Assembly: GCA_964304625.1 (NCBI GenBank)
Contig: OZ199838.1
Coordinates: 6,820,001 to 6,884,000 of the forward strand
Source: Kudoa neothunni
Taxonomy: Eukaryota > Cnidaria
DNA length: 64,000 nt
Direction of reading: 5' to 3'
Position numbers and translations under genes: made by a program. Position 1 is the first letter of the stretch. Every line of letters begins with the position of its first letter. The notes below the pieces were generated by a model that had not been told where the DNA came from, did not search any database, and worked only from the letters and a program-made list of their open reading frames with translations. Of the stretch, positions 39,601-52,329 are shown in pieces.

Positions 39601-41528
39601 GATAATAACGATCTTCCAAGTTGCAATCCGAATAGTCAATGGATTCGTCAGGTTTCCAATATTCTTCCACTGGATTATACCCCTCCTCCAATTCGGGCTC
39701 TTCGTCAAGAGGATTCCTCTTCCTGTATCCACCGTAGAGTGTGGCATGGAAATATTTGATATAGGTTTCGGGGATCCATCGACATCTCCAATAGCATTCC
39801 ATGTGAAACTTAACAAAAAACGAGCGCGTCTTATATGGTCTATCGATAGCACCTTGATTGAGTTGTTTTTCGGTTGGATGACATTTCACAAATCTCCAAT
39901 GAAGAATTGTTTCGATTGGTCGTGTATAACGTTTGGTCTCGCAAATAAAACAATACCAACTACCGATGGGAGCAGATTTAAATGGAGGCAGCATACATCC
40001 AGGATGGAAACTGGATTTACAACGAGGACATTCTATTAGGCCGTGTTCATGTGGTTCTCTACACACCTTGCATGTTTTTTTAATTCTTGGTTTATTTTTC
40101 TTGAGATCATCATCTTTGTCGTCGGATTTGTCATCGGGGCTAGCGCTAAAATCATCCGATTCCAACACAAATGAAGCGACAGAAGAATCATCAGATGACC
40201 CGGCTGACGATCCACTTGACGCATCGGATTCTGAACCCGACATGTCACTGTCGCGTCCCTCATCGATATAATCATCTGATTCTCTTTTGTTGTCAATAAA
40301 ATAGATTTTTCTTGATTTTGTTCTGGATGGATTACGTCTCGAAGGATTCTCCCTTTCATTATTGTTAATGGTCTTCGCATTCTTGGCGCTGACGGAAGGT
40401 TTGATTTTTTTATTTTTGGTGCACCCATCACAAAACCATTTTGTTTTCTGTTTTTTAGCAGGTGGTGAATCGAGACATTTCCTGTGGAACAACCGTTTGC
40501 AACCATTACATTTTAATAGGTATCCACTCTTGTGGCAAATATCACATTTTGTTTTGTTGCTATCTTCCGACTCACCGCCACTCTTGCTATGATCAGAGTT
40601 CGTAGATGAGTTGAACTTGGAAGCTTTACGTTTCCTAGTGTTTTTCGACTTGAACCGGCCCCCTTCTTTCACAGTAGATGAGGTGGTGGGTTTCGGTTTT
40701 TTCCTAGGCGATTTTCTCACAGCAATTGGAATTGATGAGTCATCGTTTAATTCAATAGCACTAATGCTATGTTCATGTGAAGAAAGAGGCTCATCGGCGG
40801 CCGTAAGGTTGTTTGAGGAGTTATCTTTGGAATGCATCGCCAAATCTGTTAACTGAACCGATATTTGAGGGAGTTTTATCTAGTTTAAAAAACGAAAATT
40901 AGAACAATTTCCAGCCGAAATTAAACAAAATTACCAAATCAATATAATCCCCAGTTTGCTCACTTTCTGGTGAACTGAACGTTACCTTGCCAACTGTCTA
41001 TTTTTTAACGTTAAATCAATATCTCAATAAAGAACTAAAATTCGGCGATACTACGAAAACTATCGATTAATATGGTATTCATCTGTTTTGAAATAATAAA
41101 TTTAATGTCAACATGAAAAAAAATTAAAATATCGATTCTAAACATCGATATACGTTACATTGGTAAAATCGCATTCAAACGTTAATCTTAAATTTTTTTG
41201 GATATTAAACTAATTAATATGTGGATTGAAGGTAACAAATGTAAAAAAACATTAATATCACCCGCATTATTACCTGATAATATTCTTTTCGTTCACGATA
41301 ATAATTCCAAAAAATTATAGATATGTGTGCCAAATCAACAGATTTAATCGACTTATTCCAGTGTTTGCTGTCGTTAGTCAAATATCTTCGAACCTCATCG
41401 AGCGATGAAAAATCCCTGTTCTTCACATCAAATGTTGATTTTGGTGCTTGATACTTTTCTATATAGTCGCCAATCACCTTTAAATAGTAGGATTCGTCAA
41501 ATCGTTTAATCTTTTTCTCCATTACCAT
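33690..41528 (-). CDS. CHD4: Mi-2/CHD3-4-5 chromatin-remodelling ATPase
   Basis: Ten exons: 41528-41274, 40997-40935, 40879-39549, 39504-37632, 35723-35501, 35437-35077, 34957-34269, 34186-34036, 33988-33894, 33847-33690; phases close to 1732 residues (fly and human about 1910-1980). Mi-2 is the ATPase of the NuRD repressor complex. Order: basic and Ser-rich N-terminus; two PHD fingers (about 218-259, [13 protein letters not shown]...; and 376-409, [15 protein letters not shown]...) separated by an acidic linker; two chromodomains ([33 protein letters not shown]); SNF2 motor with [30 protein letters not shown] and [12 protein letters not shown]; then the CHD C-terminal domains ([82 protein letters not shown]). 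The first two exons (residues 1-106) are in phase but resemble no known CHD N-terminus; if they belong to another gene, translation would start at the ATG at 40837. One intron (1908 bp) hosts a MITE. Confidence 0.93.
35945..36150. mobile_element. hAT-type MITE within the large CHD intron
   Basis: Left end CAGTGATTCGCACATCC, right end (reverse complement) CAATGGTTTCCAACC, with a GGGGGTCCGCG block inside. Flanking 8-mers TTCTACTG and TTATAATG share the nnnTAnnn form and five of eight bases. The element is 206 bp with no coding sequence. It lies in the 1908 bp intron between exons ending at 37632 and starting at 35723. Confidence 0.65.
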
Positions 41529-44500
41529 AGTAACGGTTTGGGGTCGATATCCCCCGAATTTTTACGAGGATTAATTCTCTCCTTTTCAGTTACCGCGAAT
41601 CGAATCGCCGATCATTTGCGAAGACTCCGCTAATCCCTTCAAAAGTTGCATAAATGGCCCCTGTTTGTGATCAGTTGGATTAAATTTATGTTAGGCCTCA
41701 TCCCAACTGCCTGGGGGTGTGGCAAGGGGCTGGCGACACTTTACGTGATCACCAAATTTCTCACACATAACCACTCATTATTGTCTGGTTGGCGTTTATG
41801 AGACATTCTCGTGGAGATTGTGTGACAAAAAATCCCAAAAATTATTTTTGAGTAAAAATTAAGAATTAATCCGTCACCTATTAGAGTCATCATCATATAA
41901 TCCAATATTCCGGATTAAGCTTATCTCAAGAGATTAGTAAAATGTGATAGAAAATCAACGGGTCACATGAGATTAATCGATTAGATGAGGGCCAAAAACA
42001 GGGATTGCAACTCGATCATACACCTCTCTCTTGTTTTTCTCCTACCTTTGCGGCAAACGCCCAACCGCAAAGTTTATGTTAAATTTCAAGCATAGGATTT
42101 TAAGTTACTCAACAACAAAGACTTAAGTCGAAAATATTGTTCCTCTATCATTTTTTGACGAAAATTATTTGACAGAAATTATTATATAGCGTGGAAAATA
42201 CATGAAGTTTATTAAATTTTAAAAAATAAAATTATTTTAATATTTTTGTATTCGAATTTTTTTAATAAATTAATCGAAAATTTATTCTTGGTGTAAATAT
42301 GACTTGGATATTCTGATGTGAGCTCGTTCCGATATTAAACTTTTATCACCTTAAATATTCAGGATCAAATATATTTATCTGAAAAATAAATTCAAATTCT
42401 TAGTACATTTTAAAATCTGAATATTTTACTCAGCTCATATTCTAGTGTTAGGAAGGGCTTTGAAACAAAATAATAGAATTTATGAAATTGTATTTGCGCG
42501 CGCGTGCGAGGATTTTCTTCAAAATCCACATTTCATTTTTTTACTTAAACTCCTTTCAAAACTTCGTTAATGGTCTCAATTTTTTACATTCTTTAGGTGG
42601 TCAAATTTTTTTCCTTCAATATCTAATTTTTACGTCTTTACATAACTTATTTAGCGAAGATTTAAACTTTAAAGTTTTATTATGGTTATTTAATTTTTAA
42701 TCAAACAAAAGTCCTTACGTTTTAATTATTTATTTATTGTGCCATTATTGGATAAATGGTTCTTTCATATTTGGTAACTTGCTAGTTGTGTGAAAAACAA
42801 CTCAGAAAATTTCTATTAAATTTACGTTATAATAAAGTCATTTAGACATTTTTGTACAGCCCTGATCAATAGATACTAGTGGTACACGTGCCTTCTCGTA
42901 TGATTAGCAGTTTTACCTTTGAAATCGCATTGTTTATTTGCATCGTTAATATTATCATCAGTTTAATGTTAAATTTGGCTAAAATCTCATGTACCCCAAA
43001 TTAATTCTCATATAAATTGAGGATTTAAGGTTAAATAAACAAGATTACGTTAAGTCTCCGACAGAAATTAAGTGTATTTCCACCTCAAAGCAATTATTGA
43101 TTATTCAGTAAATTTTACTCGATATAAAAGCGACAAACACAATTTATATATCTACTAATTTTCCATCCTAATGTGATACATAAAAAGATTTAGTTTTATT
43201 TTATCATGATGACAAATATCAGCGTTAACACAACCTCCAAGTAAACTTGGGGTAAATACACACAAAGGTTTTTTTTGATAAACTTATTAAGAACATTTGT
43301 TGAAATCTATATGGAACTTTTTAGATAATTCTAATGGTTAAAAACTCGTAAATTGACGTTTTAACCTCGAATAAGTCATTGTTTTAACCCCGAATTTCAT
43401 GTAAATTTATTATATTATGTTATCTAAAGATTCATATTATTAATGGAAAAAATTTTTTCCTGACTTAAAGTTGAGTTTTAACTAAAGTGGAATATTGTTA
43501 CATCCTTTAATTCTGGTTTTATACTCTATTAATCTCTTACATGTGATTCCTTCTTACAAAGATAGATCTTATTGTTTCCAAAGATTTCCATTTGATTCAA
43601 TCGTTATGTATCTGTTTCTATTTATTAGACCGTTTACTGTTGATACATAATTATCCGATATCTATATTAATGCAAAATTGCGAATTATAATAAAATGTAA
43701 CGAAACTTTTTAAAAATATTTTCCAGTTTTTAATAAAATTACTATTAGGTATATACAAAAAACAATTAACATAAGAAATTGATTATGATGTTGGAATAAG
43801 AAAAGAAAATCTTATAGTGATTTTTCGGTTTTTATTCTAACTGAAGTTTATCCAGTTTTCTTTCAAATAATATGCGAGTAAAAAAGAAATTAAAAAAATA
43901 TATTAGAATCATATTTACTTTCATATTCAGTATGTTATCTGATACTAAACTTGTTTTTTTTTGTAATTAGCGGAGAATTTTAAAAATACTTAATTTTAGT
44001 TTAAAATTGTATTCGCTTGAATTAATGTGTAAAATATGACATCCAATGATAACACATCTTGGATGTGTTAATAAAACTTGAAGACAGCTAACCGATTAAT
44101 TGTTGAGCCCTAAAATGATTAAACTAATCCAACTGGGCTCTTGGAGCTCAGTTCAACCTTTACGTGACTCTCCGATGAGGTAATGGGGGAGTATCCACCA
44201 TCCACCTCCAAAAATTTTCCCTTTTGCGCTAATGCAAACCTACCGATTTTATACATTTTTCAAATATGGAGTGAACACAAATATCTTTAAGAATATCAGT
44301 TTAAAAAATCAATAAAAATGCGGCTTCGGTCATTATCGTAGCGTGCGTATAACTTTGCGCGTTCTTTTTTGTGCTTTATTTCCCTAAGTTTCCACATATG
44401 TACAACTTTGAGGCTATCATTATCTCCAAACTAGTCATATTATAGCATTCAAGTGTTAAAATCATATTTGGCTCGGCAGTAATAGATTTAGATATAAAGT

Positions 44501-44989
44501 TTGAATTTAAATTAACTTCTATCCAGAAAGAATTTTTAAAAATTAAAAGTTTAGTTAATTAGAAATGTGAAAACCAACTAATTTTAGTTTATATAATTTT
44601 CTTAGTGGTTCATTTTTTTAATGGAGTGAGTAAATGTGATATTACTATGACTTTCATAATATTTCTCATATTTTTAATACATTAGAAACTTATAAATTAT
44701 TTAATAAATTACTGCGTATGGAAAATATAATCACTGGATGGAAAAATTAATAATTAAAAAAATCGTTTTGTGTGAGAAGGTATACATAATGATTTTTAGT
44801 TCTAGAGACTAGACCAACGCAAACATATTAAAAATGAAGCATTTAGTTTATTTTTATTACTTCGTCACCCAAGACAACCAACAAGTAACCAATGTTTGTT
44901 ATAAATTTTTTAACAACTTATATTACATGGAAATAAAAAATTATCGGCACACCACGTATCCTTCGCAAAAGCTTCGTTTTTAAATGGTG
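41529..44989. other. long AT-rich intergenic region, nothing recognised
   Basis: The first few hundred bases should contain the CHD promoter. A short alternating CG tract (GCGCGCGCGTGCG) lies near 42495. No gene, terminal repeat pair or structured RNA was identified. Confidence 0.45.
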
Positions 44990-45350
44990 TCATACAACCT
45001 CTTGAAGAATTAGGGGTATAAGAGTATATTTTTCCCTTCGGTCCACAAGGAAAAATCTCGACTCCAGCAATTTACGTTTACCTTCATCGTCAACGGAGTA
45101 TTCACAAATCTCAACTACCCACGGACCTTCTATTCTATTCTTATATCTTTCGACATTAGTGCCACCAGAATCATCATTAGATGATGCCGGAGAATAGGTT
45201 TCATTAGGGGCGCTTCTCCAGACATCTGCTCTCAAGTACCTAACACGATTATTTTTCCGTTTTCCCCTCAAAAGGCATTCGTCTATTTCAATAATTCTTT
45301 TTCCGTCAAACTTTTTACGCCACTGGAAACCTCCCCAAAAAATTTTTCTT
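44990..45350 (-). pseudogene. Merlin (IS1016/ISXO2-like) transposase fragment
   Basis: The frame read from about 45350 down to 44990 contains RRIIEIDE-type KRIIEIDECLLRGKRKNNR, then GPWVVEICEYSVDDEG and FFLVDRREKYTLIPLILQ. This order (IDE...KRKYNRG, then GPWVFG, then ...DTLLPII) is diagnostic of ISXO2/Merlin DDE transposases. The first catalytic acidic residue is present, but the segment between the two blocks is enlarged by a non-homologous Ser/Asp-rich insert, and the N-terminal zinc part and C-terminal catalytic end are missing. No terminal inverted repeats were found, so this is a relic. Confidence 0.75.
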
Positions 45351-46572
45351 AAAGATGAGTACCAATATGTAATAGTTTTTCATGTTATTCTAGTTAAAAT
45401 AATCGTCTTGCATCTAAACTCTTCCATAGCCCACGAATTGACCAGCTAGCAAATGTCGGAGACCGATAACTTGGAAGAATTTCTTACAATAAAATTGTTA
45501 AAATAAAACATCAGATTTACTATAAAATTGCATATGTAAAAATGATACCTTTGAATTTCATAAATTCAAACGAAAGTTGATCAATTACAATAATAAAATC
45601 ATATTTCACGTACCAATTTTAAATTAAATATATTAATTTTACATTTCGAATCAAGAATCGGGTTTAATGTTAAAATTAATTAAGCTTCGCTTTTTGCCAT
45701 GAAAGATTCGTATAGGTCCGTTTATACATAAAAATTATGGTTAATATTATTTAATTTATTCTTAAATCAATTTTATTCCCATTAATTATTGATGAACAAT
45801 CTAATATTTAAACATTAAAACTATCTTTGACAGTTTTTTCTACAGCCCTCAACCCCTACACCTTTTCATTTATACCTCTTAATTTATAACCTTATATCAT
45901 TTTAAGTTGATGTAAGTTATTATTGATTAGGAGATTCTGAAGTGAGTGATCCATAACAATTATAATTTCGATTATTAAAAAAATTTCTATGTTTATATAA
46001 AGCGGCATAAGCAAATTTATTCTTTTATTCAATTTATATACCTTAACACGTAAAATTGAGCATTCTAGGAAGACTAAACGTTGAGAAATGATATTTAAAA
46101 ACTCTAAATCCAAAAAAATCGTATTCAGTGTTAATGTTTCTTCCTTAAAAAATTTAGAGATGATTCTATAATTTTAATTTCGTATAAATCATATCAACTT
46201 AATTATTATTCATGTGAAAGTTACAAATTGATCCGACATTTTGTCTTCTTATTCTCAATTAAGTATGGATGAATATTCGTAATGTTATGATAAAATAAGG
46301 CTTCACTAAAACTAATAAGTTAGAACCAGAATTAAGATGGTAACCGAAATTTATTAAATCCTTGAAACGAGCGCTGGTAGAAAAATCTGGATTAGTATGA
46401 TTCAAGACGGTTGCACCGAAAGTAATAATATGATTATTAGCATCGCCGACGAACCCCCACTCGTGAAAATTGTGATTCTTTGATTTAGCTTTTTTGACAT
46501 CGGTTCCTTATCACACAATAATTAAAAATGTATTAAGTTGAATTAAATTAAAATTGGGAATGTTAAGCATGT

Positions 46573-46685
46573 TATATTTTGTGCATATTCGCCAAAATTT
46601 CATCTATATTTTAAATAAGCATTACCTACCTGCCAACCGACACAATAAAATTAGTTAAAGGTTTGGCGAATTTACACAAAATATA
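46573..46685. mobile_element. short palindromic MITE
   Basis: TATATTTTGTGCATATTCGC with CAAA following at the left pairs with the reverse complement of the right end (TATATTTTGTGTAAATTCGC, then CAAA), about 22 of 24 bases, spaced by 65 bp. Such a near-perfect inverted repeat with unrelated interior is typical of a MITE; the superfamily is not clear. Confidence 0.5.
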
Positions 46686-47435
46686 CCAGATTTATAACAA
46701 AATAATAGAAAGGTGGACTCGCGAATCCAATGGTTATCTGTCAAGGGTTCATTCACGCATGTTCGTCTGCTAACGCAAAAATAATTGTGCGCGTGCGTTC
46801 GCGGATAGATCTTGCTATTTTCGATTAAAATCTATTTTCGTCGATTTTAATCGTCAAATTTTTAAAAATTGTTTGACATTTATTTTTGACACTGACTATT
46901 GCTATGGATCCGTATAATCCGCATGAACGGGTTGTCTCTAGCGACGGGAGGGAATAACTCAAAGTATAAAAATCAACTAAAAATCAATCTTAATTTTTTG
47001 TTTCTCTCGTTCTAACGGTTTTGTATTATATTATCGCGCGTGCATGTCAGCTAAACTTCGGCGAGACCTCTCCGTTCGTGTTTGACAGCTTTTCAAATCA
47101 AAACATAGCTTTATATATAAAACGTAGCTATATTGAAATTCAAGAAAATATTCTTAAATAATAATTTCGAGGGGATATGAATGATATTTCAAGCGGGGAA
47201 AAAATTTAATATTCGGATAATTATTGACAATATAGACAGGAAATTCATAAAAAATTAACTTAACCAACGTTTCAAATAGAGTAAATTAATCATTAATAAT
47301 ATAAAAGGTCCCTTTTATGAAAAAATTGCCCAATTAATCATAAATGAGCGCGCATATGTGTCGAAAGAAACTTTCACCTAATCCTGGTTGTTTGGAAAAA
47401 CGTCTAAAATTCGACGTTTATAAATCGTAACACAA

Positions 47436-47510
47436 TGTCCAAACCAGTACTCGAACATGGGTTATTTGCATTAAAAGGTGGTGGTGCTAGACCGCACTGC
47501 TCCCGATCGC
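47436..47510 (-). repeat. degenerate tRNA-like remnant
   Basis: On the minus strand GTGCGGTCTAGCACC resembles an A-box/D-arm and ATGTTCGAGTAC resembles a B-box/T-loop, about 40 bases apart as in tRNA. Stems are poorly paired, so this is a tRNA pseudogene or SINE head rather than a functional tRNA. Confidence 0.3.
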
Positions 47511-49419
47511 GCATCTGTGGTCGGGGGGTTGCAACCCTTTAATCCACATATTACATAAATATTCGTTGATAATTACAAGCTATATTTTGGGATGTTTACA
47601 AAATATTTCTTCAATTACTCAAAATTCTAATAAAAAATTTTTAGTATAAAGAGATTATTTATAATTTTCAAATGTTTTTGTTTAAAAAAATTCTACGGTT
47701 TGTTTTCACCTGCATTTTACTAGGAGGTGTCAATTTTTTATTTAACCCAATAAGTTAAATATATTTTATGTATCTATAAGATTGATTAAATTAAGTATAG
47801 AGTTTTGTCCTATTGTTCATGATTTGTAGTTGATTTCAAGTAATCATATCTATTTACCGAATATCAAACTGGATTATCGAATTAATCACATCGTTTACAT
47901 TTATTCCCAGATGAAAATACGAAAAGTTATTCTTCTCATTGTTTGTAAACGAATAAGATTCCTAATAAACTTTAGTTAAATGAATCGGTGGCCCAACTGG
48001 CTAAATTGTTCAATAAAAATTTCATGTGTGCAACTTATATGCAAGTAATGAACTAGTCTAGTACGGGGCGACTCCACATGATGAGGTTCCGTTTCCCGAC
48101 CTATTGTCCACCAACTCCGTTGCATTAAATCAAATTTCTACTTGGAAATATTAACCCAGCCCACATAGATTGATATTTTTTATGCCTATATAATTTTTTG
48201 ATAATATTACTGAAAACTATATCATTTAATGCGAACTTCCCAATATAAATATTGGGAAGCTATAAAATAGTTTCCACATCCATATCGAAAAAAAAAATTA
48301 TTCACGAGAGGTTATTAGAGCTCAAAGATGTAAAAAAAAGTTTGTTTTTTCATAAATTTCTATATCAGCTTAATATACGTTGAAGCGACATTATTTATTT
48401 TGAAAATGATATAGAAACTAAGGATTTAAAATTTTTTGGATACATTAATTTTATTACTACAAAATCACCTTTGGGGTAAAAAAACGGTTTGAAGTATTTC
48501 TATTTTGTAGAAAATGGTCCAAATAACAAGATATTACATTCTTAATTTTATAATCGTTTGATATATCAATGCTTCTTCTGGATCAGGTTAAAAATTCGTT
48601 CGCCATTTTAAAACCTGCTAACCTTAACATTATAATATCGCGGTTTTTACTTGAAATGATCATAAACCATCTCACAATATGTGTAGCGATATTTTGACTT
48701 TACTAATTTTTAAATCATCATATAAAAGCAATTTTTGTATCCAATAATTTTTTGACTAATTCGAGTATTGTATTTTTATTAATTTTTAATTTAATTTATT
48801 AAAACCAAAATTTCAAATTGAATACTAACTTTAATTAAAATTTTGAAACTTTTTGTTATTAAAAACTTTAATGGATTAATATCAAAAATAAAATTTTAAA
48901 AAGTTGTAAGTAATCCTTCATAAGTTTTTTTACATGAAAAATTTGAATTCTTAACATTTCACAATAAATCAACATTCCTTCAAAATTATAAAAGAAAATA
49001 ACAATTTCTACTATAAAAATAAATGTGAAATTTGAAACTGTAACTCGACATTCTTACCGAAAGCATCTTTAGCGGATAGAAAAACCAGTTGTACAATGTT
49101 ACAGTAGAGATAACACTAACCTTTCGTATAAAATAGAATTTTTTGTTAAAATGCCGCCACAATTACTTTAGGTAAAACTATAATAGAATAATGTCACTGA
49201 TAGAAAAAAAAGTAAAATTTTAAAGCCAATTTAACTAGCATAAGGTCCGTTTAACTTTCAGTATTATCTGAAGCAATAGCATAAATAGAAATTCTTTAAT
49301 TACGATTGTATTAATAGAAATTGAACATAATCTTACCCGAGAGAAATTGATTTTTAAAAAAAGATGGTTATAGATTTGATTAATCCTTCAATAAGTTGCA
49401 GCGGTATTCTAGCGATATA

Positions 49420-51194
49420 CAGTAGGTAACTGATTTTCCGTAACATTCCTCTCGCGCAAAAATAAAAAAATATACTTTTTTTAAATAAATAAATTCATTT
49501 CATTTATACAATCAGATACTTTTATTGAAACAATACGTTATTTTATGTTATTTGTAATTATATTTTTAAATGTGTATGTCGTAAATTTTTTATGTTAACT
49601 CATGATTTCGTCCAGGTAATCAATTCCTCTCTGTCGTATATTTCTTCTGCATGTTTAAATATTAGGATGAATCTTTTGATGATATAAATTCTACCATTCG
49701 TTCATCTTTAGTTTCAAAATTAGCAGATTCAACAATCAAAGGAGTAAATACGTCAGAGTGCTTTGATGTAGGCATATTGACTTCTTGAATCATCTCGGAG
49801 TTTCCAGCGGAGAATTCTTTATAGAGTAAATTAATATTTAATGAACGCTCGTGTTTATCGGCTGCAGGAAACTCATATTTTCTGAAGCAATTAAATATAA
49901 TATCCTTTGAAACACCGTCCCATGTTTTATTAATTAGGAGCAATGTTTAAGCGAATCGTGGGAGGACGTATATATATCACTGCTAACTGCAGCAATATGG
50001 CTTTATATTAAATTATTTTTGTAATTATGTTTGAATGAGCAAATGATTCCGTGGTCTAATATCTAATAGTTGCAAAACGCCTGTTGAATTTTTTGTGAGG
50101 AATATGAGAGAGATATTGGACAAATAAATTTCGGCGTGGCAAGTGACATTATTAGGAAGTAGTAAACTCCCTTGTATTTTGTTCTGAATACATCGTTAAA
50201 ATTAGAAAGATATTCCTTAAATGGCTCCCTAGTTATCCATTCTTTCCTGTTTGATTTTTATTTTACTAGTAATGTTTTAGAATTTTCAAAACAACGTGGT
50301 TTTTGTGATTTCCAATCACAAGAGATTCAATGCAACCTCCAGGCATAGATGCACGTCGCAAAACAGTAACTATTTTTTTCGATTTTTTCCCCGCTAGACT
50401 TTTTTTCTCTCGACAAAGCATAGCATTAAAAGTAATGGACCTCTGCTGTTAGTAAAATAGTACAGTTTCGTCATGGTTATAGATACAGTCATCTTGCTAC
50501 CTTGACTTAGCCATTCAATTAAGATTACCAATTTTCTACAAAACTTTAGTCAACATAAATAACATCACCATGGGACGTGATATTTTTAAATTGCATCGTG
50601 ATTTAAAACCAAGAAATCAATCATAGTCATTACTACGTTTAGGTTCAATTCTTTTGTCAATTGGTTTCTTTCATGTATATCATGAGCAGATAGTTCAACT
50701 TTTTTTCTCTCAAGGAGTTCACTCAGTCATATACTAAAGTATCTATGTCGTGATTTGAACACTGTTTAAAATGTTTTCTCTCTGAAGAAGCCAAGCTAGT
50801 TTATAGGATAAAACTCTATCTTTCTTTCTGATCAAGATGATATCTAGAGTAGAAATAGAAAGGAGCTTAAATTTACGAAAAGTAGTTTTGATGCACTCCT
50901 GTTTAGTATACTTTAAAAAAATCAATAAATTTATAGTTTAGTTTTATTATTTCCACATTTTTAAATTTCCCAGACATTATAAATGTAAAAAAGGCACACT
51001 ACTAAATCCACCTATAGCTGAAGAGTTACGGAAATTCGGTCAAGCGCTAATAATAGGAAAAAACCACTTTTCAACGTTAAATTTTTAAACTTTTTGTAAA
51101 TTATTATTAAAACCGACAAATAAATAGTTTAAAATATTTCAATAATATTTTAATGGAAGAAAGTCCGAAGTTACCGAAAATCGGTTACCTACTG
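49420..51194 (-). mobile_element. second Tigger-type DNA transposon family (CAGTAGGTAACCGA ends)
   Basis: 1.78 kb element with 25 bp terminal inverted repeats, 23 identical: left CAGTAGGTAACTGATTTTCC, right (reverse complement) CAGTAGGTAACCGATTTTCG, each continuing with GTAAC. TA flanks both ends (49418-49419 and 51195-51196). A transposase relic lies on the minus strand. The same termini bound the MITE at 57676-58288. The high identity of the termini suggests a younger insertion than the element at 10966. Confidence 0.85.
49662..49943 (-). pseudogene. C-terminal fragment of a Tigger/jerky-type transposase
   Basis: Ninety-three codons beginning near NKTWDGVSKDIIFNCFRK, which matches the Tigger and jerky-family C-terminal motif (AW-V---TI-NCFRKAGF) just after the DDE domain. 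It lies about 240 bp inside the left terminus, the position expected for a transposase 3' end. Upstream sequence to 51194 is broken into short frames without a clear catalytic triad, so the copy is inactive. Confidence 0.7.
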
Positions 51195-52329
51195 TAATTC
51201 ATTATTGTTGATTAGAAGATTCGTTTATATTAGTGTATAATGACTTTAATCATAATAATGAAAAGTTTTTTTTTCAATTTATTAGCCTAATTTCAGCTAT
51301 AGAAAATTATTAAAAAATCAATAACGTTGATTTTTATCTGGTAACAATTACTAACTTGCAACAACATATAGAATAACAGAAGTTATACGTTCAGACAATG
51401 TATAATTTTATCTTCAAAATTAAGTAACTAAATCAGTAAGTTACATGAGGAAAATAACTGAGAAAAACTGTCAGGACCAATTAGACTTCAAATTAAGACG
51501 ATTAATTCAAAGTGCTTTCTTTTGTAACTAAAAGATATTTATAAAATTTGTAAATGTTTAATAAAAGTATTTATTCTATCTACAGGAGGATCCAGTTTTT
51601 AACCCAATAATAAATTCATATTTGATTAATATGAAAGCAAATCACTTTTCAGCCTAATTGTTGAGATGCCAAACAACTGCATTAACGTAACTATGTCCCC
51701 GTAGACTAGATTATCGATGACGTGATTGCCTCATGATATCTCAATTACGCAGAAGGTTTTAGAGAATTAACCTATTCATTTACAGGCAAGTATACAAATC
51801 CCATAAGAAAAATTTTAATAAAATATTTTTATTTTGACGAAAAAATTCCCAATTTCATTCACAGATAGAAGTAATTCTATTAAAAATATTTACAAATTTA
51901 GAATCATATAAAACAACTTTTCAACCTTAAGCAGATTAAACTAATTTTTATAACTCTATTCACATATTAAGTTAATTTTTTAACATCTTGAATTTGGGAA
52001 ATTCTATTAAGGTTCAAATTTCGTAAAACATTAACTAATACAACAACGTCATACTAATAAAGATTATAAGTCGCAAAAATCTCGTTATAGATCGGGTTAA
52101 AATGAGTGTTTCTGTATACAAGAACCTGATTTAGTGATTTTCTTGTTTGTTAACAAATATCTAAATTCGACTAAAGTCACGAGAATATTCAAACAATTTC
52201 AATCTATGCAAAGGATGATCGAACAAACGATGGAACGAATTGTTTAACAATTCAGAAAAATCTTGGTGAAATACGGGTTGAAAGTAGTTTTATTAATGAT
52301 ATTTTATGTAACTTTACGATTTTCAATAG
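51195..52329. other. upstream region of SAC1, probably with its first exon(s)
   Basis: SAC1 should have about 40-50 further N-terminal residues here. Candidate acceptors and ATGs near 52200-52300 were tried, but none gives a phase-consistent join to 52330. Otherwise AT-rich and featureless. Confidence 0.4.

Larger units (their letters stand above)
45351..49419. other. intergenic region with small repeats only
   Basis: A 113 bp inverted-repeat element (46573-46685) and two degenerate tRNA-like stretches are listed separately. The 74-codon frame at 45892-46113 (-) is hydrophobic and AT-driven and matches nothing. GC-richer patches around 46770-47090 (for example GTGCGCGTGCGTTCGCGG) remain unexplained. 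Confidence 0.4.

Noticed and set aside
39559-40856. Open frames on both strands across the PHD-finger exon of the CHD gene
   Set aside because: The sense frame contains two PHD fingers and a chromodomain in one 1.3 kb exon; the others are overlaps caused by Ser/Lys/Asp-rich coding.
47985-48105. Second tRNA-like candidate with A-box-like TGGCCCAACTGG and B-box-like GGTTCCGTTTCC
   Set aside because: The boxes are about 95 bases apart and stems cannot be drawn; too weak to list as an RNA gene.
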